The translations under genes and the position numbers were made by a program. Shown here piece by piece: positions 5,906 to 12,373 of a stretch of 16,977 nt of DNA. This DNA is from JBFMGS01 sp040752635 (lineage in GTDB: Bacteria; Bacillota; SHA-98; UBA4971). The notes beneath the pieces were generated by a model. The model did no database searches. It had not been told where the DNA came from and was given only the letters and a program-made list of their open reading frames with translations. How positions within the stretch are numbered: the first letter of the stretch is position 1; each line of letters starts with the position of its first letter. The DNA lies in contig JBFMGS010000046.1 in assembly GCA_040752635.1 (NCBI GenBank), forward strand, positions 1-16,977, written 5' to 3'.

Positions 5906-6265
5906 ATGAAGGCTTTCTTCAGGGACAATACCTTTGTATCACTATCAAAGGCCCTGGACGCGCTGTCTTTTCGCCACGAAGTGCTGGCCGACAATATCGC
6001 AAACGTGAACACGCCGGGGTTTAAGGCGAGGAGGGTTCGGTTCGAGGACGAACTAAAAGCCGCGCTCTCGCGGGGAGATCCTGGCTCCGCACGCCCGGTG
6101 ATCGAGGAAGACGGGCTCCGGGTCAGACGCGATGGCAACAGCGTGGATATCGACTTTGAGATGGCGAGACTTGCAGAAACCACAATCCTTTACAGCGCCG
6201 TGTCACGACTTGTTTCCGAGAGGTTTGCCCTGCTCAAGAGCGTTATCAGCGAGGGGAGAAGATGA
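5906..6265 (+). CDS. flgB: flagellar basal-body rod protein FlgB
   Basis: Proximal rod subunit that links the MS-ring to the distal rod, exported by the flagellar type III system. The product has 119 residues. The N-terminal rod/hook motif is clear: LSFRHEVLADNIANVNTPGFKARRVRFED (about 20-48). The C-terminal helix (EMARLAETTILYSAVSRLVSERFALLKSVI) is the conserved Flg_bbr_C-like end. I chose ATG 5906 because GGAGGG (5896-5901) lies just upstream and the motif then falls at the usual position. The frame is open to 5861, but those 15 extra residues match nothing. It is the first gene of the flagellar operon, and its stop TGA (6263-6265) lies 3 bases before flgC. Confidence 0.94.
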   Translation: MKAFFRDNTFVSLSKALDALSFRHEVLADNIANVNTPGFKARRVRFEDELKAALSRGDPGSARPVIEEDGLRVRRDGNSVDIDFEMARLAETTILYSAVSRLVSERFALLKSVISEGRR

Positions 6266-6268
6266 TGG

Positions 6269-6709
6269 ATGGGCATATTCTCGTCGTTTAGGATAAGCGC
6301 CACCGGACTTGCCGCGGAGCGCCTTAGAATGGATGTAATTGCCAATAATATCGCAAACGCGAATACCACCCGAACCGAAAAGGGTGGGCCCTACAGAAGG
6401 CGCCAGGTGGTATTCCAGGCTGTGTCGTCGGGCGTGCGCGCCGGGCAGAGACGCCCAGGGGGGCTTAGCGCCCCCGGACGTGGGGTGGTGGTCGCGGCTA
6501 TAGTGGAGGACCCATCGCCCTCGCGGCTCGTATACGACCCCGGGCATCCGGATGCTGACACCAGAGGCTACGTGGCCATGCCCAACGTTGACGCAGTAAG
6601 GGAAATGGTGGACATGATCTCGGCCACGAGAGCCTACGAGGCTAACGCGTCCGCGCTTGACGCGGCGAAGACCATGGCCATGAGAGCACTGGATATCGGG
6701 AGGGCTTGA
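6269..6709 (+). CDS. flgC: flagellar basal-body rod protein FlgC
   Basis: Proximal rod subunit acting with FlgB and FliE. The 146-residue product has the FlgC hallmarks: GIFSSFRISATGLAAERLRMDVIANNIANANTTR at the N-terminus, a middle segment with Y/R-rich beta structure, YDPGHPDADTRGYVAMPNVD (about 92-111), and the C-terminal helix MVDMISATRAYEANASALDAAKTMAMRALDIG. The length equals the family norm. GAGGGGAG at 6251-6258 serves ATG 6269. The stop at 6707-6709 lies 4 bases before the fliE ATG. Confidence 0.96.
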   Translation: MGIFSSFRISATGLAAERLRMDVIANNIANANTTRTEKGGPYRRRQVVFQAVSSGVRAGQRRPGGLSAPGRGVVVAAIVEDPSPSRLVYDPGHPDADTRGYVAMPNVDAVREMVDMISATRAYEANASALDAAKTMAMRALDIGRA

Positions 6710-6713
6710 TGAC

Positions 6714-7019
6714 ATGGACATCAAGATCGGTTCAAGCCTTCAGAAGACCCTGGATGAACTAAGCCGCTCGTCATCGGCGCGGGGCGCCCAGGGAACCCTG
6801 GAGGATTTCAAGGAGATGCTGGACAACGCCATCGACACAGTCAACGACCTGCAGAGGAACGCGGACCAACTCACGCAGAAAGTTGCCACCGGTGAGATCG
6901 AGGATCTGCACCAGGTCATGATCGCTATCGAAGAGGTCAACGTTGCCCTGCAGCTTACGATGCAGATAAGGAACAAGATCGTCGAGGCCTACCAGGAAGT
7001 CATGAGGATGCAGGTGTAA
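6714..7019 (+). CDS. fliE: flagellar hook-basal body complex protein FliE
   Basis: Adapter between the MS-ring and the rod, and the first substrate needed for rod export. The 101-residue product shows the family pattern. A variable N-terminus is followed by FKEMLDNAIDTVNDLQRNADQLTQKVATGEIEDLHQVMIAIEEVNVALQLTMQIRNKIVEAYQEVMRMQV, where ATGEIEDLHQVMIA and the terminal MRMQV are diagnostic. GGGAGGG at 6698-6704 lies nine bases before ATG 6714. Three bases separate it from fliF. Confidence 0.96.
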   Translation: MDIKIGSSLQKTLDELSRSSSARGAQGTLEDFKEMLDNAIDTVNDLQRNADQLTQKVATGEIEDLHQVMIAIEEVNVALQLTMQIRNKIVEAYQEVMRMQV

Positions 7020-7022
7020 GGC

Positions 7023-8792
7023 ATGGCAGCCATCGGGCAAGGGCTTGGACGGCAAGCGCTCTCGTTGTGGGACCAGATGAGCGCAAGTCAGAAGGTCATG
7101 GTGCTACTGGCGATCGGTCTAGGAGTGGTTGCCATTGTTTTGCTTTTGAGCAGAGCGGGAAAGACCGACATGGTACCGCTCTATACGAACCTCCAGGCCG
7201 AGGATGCGGCCGAGATCGTGGCTAAGCTGCGGGAGCTACGCATTGCCTACGAGATTTCGGACGGTGGCAAAACGATCAAAGTGCCGTTTCGGGACGTATA
7301 CGAGACACGCATGAACCTTGCGAGCCAGGGGCTGCCGAAAGACAGCACGGTGGGGTTCGAGATTTTCGACAAGACCAGCTTTGGTATCACCGAGTTCACC
7401 CAAAAGATGAATTACAGGCGTGCGCTTCAGGGCGAGCTGACTCGCACCATATTGCAGCTTCGAGAGGTCGAGGAAGCGCGAGTCCACATAGCCATACCTG
7501 AGCCGGAGCTGTACACCGACGAGGTAAAGCCGCCGACGGCATCGGTTATGGTGAAGCTCAAGACCGGGGCGGCTTTGACCAAAGGGCAGGTTCAGGGGAT
7601 AGTCAGGCTCGTAGCCTCAAGCGTGGAAGGGCTTTCCCCCAACAACATAACTGTCCTCGACGTAGACGGCAGCATCCTACATGCTGCGAGCGAAGACTCG
7701 CTAGAAACGGGCGCGATGCCGTCCCTTACCCTAAGCCAGTTGGAGGCCAAGAGAGCATATGAGAAGGACCTTGAGAAGAGCGTGGAGAGCATGCTCACGG
7801 AGGTCCTCGGCCCCCGTAAGGTCGTGGTACGGGTGAACGCCGAGATCAACTTCGATCGCACGGAGCAGAACAGCGAGGTGTTCCAGCCGCTTCCCTCGGG
7901 GCTCGGGGTTGTCCGCGAGCAGGCGCGCTTGCGCGAGGCGAGGTCCACGTCGGTGGCTGCAGCAGGCGGCGTGCCCGGCACAGCATCAAACGTAGATGCA
8001 AGTGCACAAGGCACCAGCTTGAGTGCCGGGCCCGCGCCGGGTGCCGTGAGCATACCGGGTCCGGCAGGCTCATCAGGGATCGCACACGTCTCGGGCGCAA
8101 CAAGTGCACCCGGCACGACGAGCGCGGCGAGCGGGACGAGCGCTGCAGGTGCGGCAAGCGCGGCGCCGGCCGGGGGTGCATATCGTATTGGAGAGCGTCA
8201 GGGCGAGGTGACCGCTGAAGAGAGGACCGAGGAAACCACGAAATACGAGGTTTCCCGCATTGTAGAGCACAGGGTGAAGGCTCCCGGCGAGGTGAAGAGG
8301 CTTTCGGTGGCGGCGATCGTGGCTGCACCGCTCACAGAGGCCCAGCAACAGGCCATAAGTCGGTCCATCGGAGCGGCTGTCGGGCTTGACCCCGGGAGAG
8401 GTGACTCGCTCATCGTCGAGGCTATGGAGTTCGGCGCGCCGCTTGCTCCCCAGGGTGAGACCGAGCCTCTGACCGGTGCCGAGGTTGCAAGAACGCGTGC
8501 TGAGTTTGGCGAGGTTTTGATGGCGAACATTGAGTATGTGCTGGCGGGGATAATCGGTCTCTTCCTGGTGGGCCTCGTGATCTCCGTTGCCCGCCAGAGG
8601 GCTCCCGTGCTCCCTGCGTTGGTTCCTGCACCTGCAGCAGTGCCCGCGGCGGAGGTGGCCGCGGCAAAGGGCGGGGACGTCGATACGACACGCGAGACTG
8701 AGTCTCCAGAAAAGGCCGCGACGCGCCCGGCGCCCAAACCCGAGACGGCTGCAAGGGTTATTGCCGGGTGGATGAACGAGGATAAGAGGTGA
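7023..8792 (+). CDS. fliF: flagellar MS-ring protein FliF
   Basis: Forms the membrane MS-ring on which the rotor and export gate are built. The 589 residues comprise a first membrane helix (about 24-43, VMVLLAIGLGVVAIVLLLS) and a YscJ/FliF ring-building domain with YTNLQAEDAAEIVAKL (54-69) and the segment GFEIFDKTSFGITEFTQKMNY (111-131). A second domain (LSQLEAKRAYEKDLEKSVESML, VVVRVNAEINFD) follows, then a second membrane helix (about 502-523). The C-terminus (ETAARVIAGWMNEDKR) is the FliG-binding tail. Residues about 312-386 are an Ala/Gly/Ser/Pro-rich low-complexity insertion, which explains the above-average length. ATG 7023 follows the fliE stop by 3 bases. The TGA at 8790-8792 sits inside the fliG ribosome site. 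Confidence 0.96.
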   Translation: MAAIGQGLGRQALSLWDQMSASQKVMVLLAIGLGVVAIVLLLSRAGKTDMVPLYTNLQAEDAAEIVAKLRELRIAYEISDGGKTIKVPFRDVYETRMNLASQGLPKDSTVGFEIFDKTSFGITEFTQKMNYRRALQGELTRTILQLREVEEARVHIAIPEPELYTDEVKPPTASVMVKLKTGAALTKGQVQGIVRLVASSVEGLSPNNITVLDVDGSILHAASEDSLETGAMPSLTLSQLEAKRAYEKDLEKSVESMLTEVLGPRKVVVRVNAEINFDRTEQNSEVFQPLPSGLGVVREQARLREARSTSVAAAGGVPGTASNVDASAQGTSLSAGPAPGAVSIPGPAGSSGIAHVSGATSAPGTTSAASGTSAAGAASAAPAGGAYRIGERQGEVTAEERTEETTKYEVSRIVEHRVKAPGEVKRLSVAAIVAAPLTEAQQQAISRSIGAAVGLDPGRGDSLIVEAMEFGAPLAPQGETEPLTGAEVARTRAEFGEVLMANIEYVLAGIIGLFLVGLVISVARQRAPVLPALVPAPAAVPAAEVAAAKGGDVDTTRETESPEKAATRPAPKPETAARVIAGWMNEDKR

Positions 8793-8798
8793 CGCGCT

Positions 8799-9806
8799 TT
8801 GGCGCCTGCGATCGACCTTACGGGCAAAAAGAAGGCCGCCGTCGCGCTCGTCGTCTTGGGGCCGGAGATCTCGTCCCAGATATTCAAACACCTGGATGAC
8901 GCCAAGATCGAGCAGCTCACCCTGGAAATCGCAAACCTCGGCAGCGTGCCTTCCGAGGTTCGGAGGCAGGTCATGGACGAGTTCTTCGAGAGATGCGATG
9001 CCCAGGAGTTTGCGTTCGGAGGTGTGGAGTACGTCAGGCAAATCCTCGAACAAGCGCTGGGCCCGCACCGTGCGGCCGAGATCATCGAGAAGATATCAGT
9101 CTCGCTCCAGCAGACTCCGTTCAGCCTGGCCAGGCAGGTGGACCCGGCTCAGCTCGCAAACTTGATCGAGAACGAACATCCGCAAACCATCGCGCTGGTG
9201 CTTGCTTATCTTCGTCCAGAACAGGCTGCGGCGGTATTGTCCTCGCTGCCCGATGTCCTTCAAACGGAAGTCGCTTTGCGCCTGGCGGGGATGGACCGGA
9301 CGGCTCCCGAAGTCGTCGCGGAGGTTGAGAAGGTGCTCGAGAGCAAGCTTTTTTCCATCGGTGGCCAGGACTATAACCTTGCGGGGGGCACAAAAGCCCT
9401 TGTGGACATATTGAACCGCGTGGACCGCGCTACGGAGAAGACCATCCTGGAAGAGCTGGAAGAGCAAAACCCCGTGCTTGCGGAGGAAGTCAAGAACCTC
9501 ATGTTCGTGTTCGAGGATATCACGCTCCTCGACGACCGCGCCATTCAGACTTTCCTCAAGGAGATCGACATGAAGGACCTCGCCCTTGCGCTCAAAGCTG
9601 CAAGCGAGGAGGTCAAAAAGAGAATCTTCAGCAACATGTCTGAGCGTGCTGCGGAGATGCTCCGTGAGGACATGGAGTTCATGGGTCCCGTCCGCCTGCG
9701 GGTCGTGGAGGAAGCCCAGCAACGCATAGTCACGGTCATCCGACGGCTCGAGGAATCAGGAGACATCGTCATCGCGAGAGGGGCGGAGGACGAGGTGCTT
9801 GTCTAG
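8799..9806 (+). CDS. fliG: flagellar motor switch protein FliG
   Basis: Rotor protein that binds FliF, couples to the stator for torque, and switches direction with FliM. The 335-residue product has the N-terminal FliF-binding domain (LTGKKKAAVALVVLGPEISSQIFKHL), the EHPQ motif at 126-129 (usually EHPQ-R/T), the middle domain (LSSLPDVLQTEVALRLA), MFVF at 235-238, and the torque helix near 280-302. The charged positions of that helix are kept: R283, E290, D291 and R299. Glu replaces the first Asp of the E. coli pair. The start is TTG 8799, with AGAGGTGA (8785-8792) six bases upstream and overlapping the fliF stop. The stop overlaps fliH by 8 bases. Confidence 0.96.
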   Translation: MAPAIDLTGKKKAAVALVVLGPEISSQIFKHLDDAKIEQLTLEIANLGSVPSEVRRQVMDEFFERCDAQEFAFGGVEYVRQILEQALGPHRAAEIIEKISVSLQQTPFSLARQVDPAQLANLIENEHPQTIALVLAYLRPEQAAAVLSSLPDVLQTEVALRLAGMDRTAPEVVAEVEKVLESKLFSIGGQDYNLAGGTKALVDILNRVDRATEKTILEELEEQNPVLAEEVKNLMFVFEDITLLDDRAIQTFLKEIDMKDLALALKAASEEVKKRIFSNMSERAAEMLREDMEFMGPVRLRVVEEAQQRIVTVIRRLEESGDIVIARGAEDEVLV

Positions 9807-10545
9807 GATCATTAAGGCACAGGAGATCCAGGTAAACCCCGGCCTGATAGCAAGCGCGGCATTGGAAACCCTCGATGCCACCCTGGCCAGGCCCGCGTCC
9901 GGGGATGAAGAAGGAAACAGGGCAGCTGCCGAGGAACCGACGCCGAGCCCTCGTTCCCTTGTTGAACGCGCAGAGGAAGAGGCAAGGGCAAGGCTGGCCG
10001 AGGCTGAGCGTGAGAGTGCCAGGATTCGCGAGGAGGCGTACGCCGCCGGGTACGAGGACGGCAAAGCCGCCGGCATGTCAAAGGTCCTGGAGGACGCCAG
10101 AGTGTTCCTTGAGTATCTCGAAGACCTGGCCCGGGCGGTGGCGGAGGCCACGGCGAGTGCCGTGAAGACCGCTGAAGAGACGGTAGCGCACCTTGCCATA
10201 GAGGTCGCAGGAAGGATCTTGAGGCATGAGGTGTCGGTGGACGGGTCCATCGTGCTTGAAATGGTCCGCGAGTCGCTCCAGAAGGCAAACGCCAAGGGCC
10301 CGGTCAGGCTCAGGGTGAGCGCCTGGGACCTGGACCGGGTGAGGGACTTTCGCGAGGATCTGCTTAGATTGGCGGACGATGTGACGGGCATCGAGATAGT
10401 GGAGGATCCTAGGGTGGAGCCTGGTGGTTGCATCGTGGAGACGGATTTCGGGTGCGTCGATGCGAGGCTCGCATCACAACTGCGCGAGGTGGGGAGGGCT
10501 TTCTTTGGCAACGGCCACGGCCACGGCCACGGTGGCACCCTGTGA
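9799..10545 (+). CDS. fliH: flagellar assembly protein FliH
   Basis: Peripheral stalk-like regulator of the export ATPase FliI, cytoplasmic. The 248 residues open with MSRIIKAQEI, the usual Gram-positive FliH start. A long charged, probably coiled-coil region (about 50-115, RAEEEARARLAEAERESARIREEA) with GYEDGKAAG follows, then the conserved FliH/V-ATPase subunit E-like domain, including VEPGGCIVETDFGCVDARLASQL (about 210-232). The start is TTG 9799 with GGAGGA (9785-9790) upstream, overlapping fliG by 8 bases. The C-terminus ends in a Gly-His repeat, GNGHGHGHGGTL, encoded by a tandem hexamer and not expected in the family. One base separates the stop from the fliI ATG. Confidence 0.93.
   Translation: MSRIIKAQEIQVNPGLIASAALETLDATLARPASGDEEGNRAAAEEPTPSPRSLVERAEEEARARLAEAERESARIREEAYAAGYEDGKAAGMSKVLEDARVFLEYLEDLARAVAEATASAVKTAEETVAHLAIEVAGRILRHEVSVDGSIVLEMVRESLQKANAKGPVRLRVSAWDLDRVRDFREDLLRLADDVTGIEIVEDPRVEPGGCIVETDFGCVDARLASQLREVGRAFFGNGHGHGHGGTL
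10511..10534 (+). repeat. tandem hexamer ACGGCC in the fliH 3' end
   Basis: Three perfect copies of ACGGCC (10511-10528) plus a partial fourth (ACGGTG) encode the Gly-His repeat at the FliH C-terminus. Such a tract can change copy number in steps of two residues without a frameshift. Confidence 0.8.
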
Positions 10546-10546
10546 T

Positions 10547-11854
10547 ATGGACGTATCGAGGTTCCTCGGCGCGCTCAGGACCTGCGACCCTCTCCGGGTG
10601 AGCGGCAGGGTCATCCAGGTTATCGGGCTTGTGATCGAGTCGATGGGCCCGCCGGTCCATGTCGGCGAGATCTGCCGCATATATACACGCAGTCAAAAGA
10701 CTCCTATCCCCGCAGAGGTGGTAGGGTTCCGCGAAGGCAAGACTCTGCTCATGGTGCTCGGCGACAAGAACGGGATTGAGCCCGGCAGCGAAGTCGTGGC
10801 GAGCGGGCGCGAGGCGATGGCACCCGTCGGTGAGGGGCTCTTGGGGCGTGTCATTGACGGCCTCGGAAAACCGATCGACGGGGGACAGCCCATCCGCGTT
10901 GAGGGGGAGTACCCCCTCTTCAACAGCCCGCCCAACCCGCTTGAGAGGGCGAGGATCACCGAGCCGCTGGCGCTTGGTGTGAGGGCTGTTGATGCAGCGA
11001 TAACATGCGGGAAGGGGCAGAGGCTGGGCATATTCTCGGGCAGCGGCGTCGGGAAGAGCACGCTTCTTGGCATGTTCGCCAGAAACACTTCAGCTGATGT
11101 CAACGTGATAGCTCTCATCGGGGAGCGGGGCCGGGAGGTGCGGGAGTTCATCGAGAAGGACCTCGGACCGGAAGGCTTAAGGCGTTCGGTGGTGGTCGTG
11201 GCCACCTCCGACCAAGCGGGCCTTGTCAGGTTGAAAGGGGCGCTCGTTGCAACAGCCATCGCGGAGTACTTCCGCGATACCGGGCGGGACGTGCTGCTCA
11301 TGATGGACTCTCTTACGCGGCTCGCAATGGCCCAGCGCGAGGTGGGGCTTGCGGTCGGGGAGCCGCCGACAACGCGGGGGTATACCCCGTCGGTGTTCTC
11401 GCTCATGCCCAGGATCCTGGAGCGTGCGGGGAATGCATCACGCGGCAGCATCACGGGTCTATACGCGGTGCTGGTGGAGTCGGACGACATGAACGAGCCG
11501 GTGGCCGATGCCGCCCGGAGCATCCTGGACGGCCATATCGTGCTATCGCGCGAACTTGCAACCATGAACCACTACCCTGCGGTGGACGTTCTTTCGAGCG
11601 TGAGCCGGGTCATGGCGGACGTAGTCGAGGAGCCACATATCCGGGCTGCGGCAAGGCTCCGGGAGGTGCTCAGCATCTACAGGGAGGCTTCCGATCTCAT
11701 AAACATAGGGGCGTACGTCCGCGGTACCAACCCCAGGATAGACTGGGCGGTGTCCATGATTGATGAGGTGAACGCCTTCCTCAAGCAGGGTGTCGCGGAA
11801 AAGGCAGATTTTGGCGAGACGGTTCGAAGACTCCGGCACCTGTTCGGTTGCTAA
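10547..11854 (+). CDS. fliI: flagellar export ATPase FliI
   Basis: Hexameric F1-beta-like ATPase that energises substrate delivery to the flagellar type III export gate. The 435 residues match the family length. They include the N-terminal beta-barrel region (RVSGRVIQVIGLVIESMGP), Walker A GSGVGKST (165-172), IGERGREVREF with catalytic Glu193, Walker B VLLMMD (249-254), and the flagellar-specific SLTRLAMAQREVGLAVGEPPTTRGYTPSVF. I chose ATG 10547, one base after the fliH stop. The frame is open upstream to 10424, but that part overlaps fliH and has no homology-like content. The ribosome site is weak (GGTGG 10531-10535), consistent with translational coupling to fliH. Confidence 0.96.
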   Translation: MDVSRFLGALRTCDPLRVSGRVIQVIGLVIESMGPPVHVGEICRIYTRSQKTPIPAEVVGFREGKTLLMVLGDKNGIEPGSEVVASGREAMAPVGEGLLGRVIDGLGKPIDGGQPIRVEGEYPLFNSPPNPLERARITEPLALGVRAVDAAITCGKGQRLGIFSGSGVGKSTLLGMFARNTSADVNVIALIGERGREVREFIEKDLGPEGLRRSVVVVATSDQAGLVRLKGALVATAIAEYFRDTGRDVLLMMDSLTRLAMAQREVGLAVGEPPTTRGYTPSVFSLMPRILERAGNASRGSITGLYAVLVESDDMNEPVADAARSILDGHIVLSRELATMNHYPAVDVLSSVSRVMADVVEEPHIRAAARLREVLSIYREASDLINIGAYVRGTNPRIDWAVSMIDEVNAFLKQGVAEKADFGETVRRLRHLFGC

Positions 11855-11881
11855 AGAAGTTGTAAAGTCGGGTGTCCCCGG

Positions 11882-12373
11882 GTGAGAATGTTTGAGTTCC
11901 GCCTGCAAAAGCTGCTCGAGGTCAGGCGGCTGAGAGAGAACCTGCGAAGACAGGAACTTGCAGAGGCGCGCCAGACGCTGGACAGGGAAAGGTCCACCCT
12001 CGCAAGGCTTGAGGAGGCTTGCGAGGAGGTCGTGCAGGAACTCCGCGCCGGCTCTGAAGGAGCGCTCGATGTTGACAGGATCGCGATTTACCATCGATAT
12101 CTCGGCTTGCTCACCCGCCACATAGAGGACCAGCGAGCGGCCGTGGACCGGCTGGCGCGGGAGGAGGCCTCGAAAAGGGCGGCGGTCATCGCGGCAAGGC
12201 GCGAGCGGATGATGGTTGAAAAACTGAAAGAGCGCGCGTATGCCCGTTACCGCGAAGAAGTCGCCCGTATGGAGCAGGCGTTCCTGGATGAGGTGAGTAC
12301 GATTCGATACGCACGGGAAGGAGGTGATGAGCCTAGTGGACGTATTATTCCCCGTACAGTGGGACGGCACTGA
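11882..12373 (+). CDS. fliJ: flagellar export chaperone FliJ
   Basis: Small coiled-coil protein resembling the F1 gamma subunit. It sits in the FliI ring, promotes export and escorts chaperones. The 163 residues begin MRMFEFRLQKLLEVRRLRENLRRQELAEA, the typical FliJ N-terminus (F-x-F-R-L-xx-L-L-x-x-R). Almost the whole protein is predicted coiled coil, rich in Arg, Glu and Ala. GTG 11882 and ATG 11888 are both possible starts. GGTGA at 11881-11885 is a weak ribosome site, so I keep the longer form. It lies 27 bases after fliI, and its 3' end overlaps the fliK start by 38-50 bases. Confidence 0.9.
   Translation: MRMFEFRLQKLLEVRRLRENLRRQELAEARQTLDRERSTLARLEEACEEVVQELRAGSEGALDVDRIAIYHRYLGLLTRHIEDQRAAVDRLAREEASKRAAVIAARRERMMVEKLKERAYARYREEVARMEQAFLDEVSTIRYAREGGDEPSGRIIPRTVGRH
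12318..12327 (+). promoter_or_regulatory. ribosome binding site that decides the fliK start
   Basis: AAGGAGGTGA at 12318-12327 is a near-perfect anti-Shine-Dalgarno match inside fliJ. The in-frame GTG 12324 and ATG 12327 overlap it or are too close. GTG 12336, 11 bases after its core, is the first usable start. Confidence 0.65.

Noticed and set aside
8073..9068. 331-codon open frame on the minus strand
   Set aside because: It is antisense to fliF and fliG, which are certain. The product is Arg/Ser/Cys-rich and domain-free.
10424..10546. Upstream extension of fliI
   Set aside because: It overlaps fliH entirely in another frame. The family start MDVSRFL is at 10547, directly after the fliH stop.
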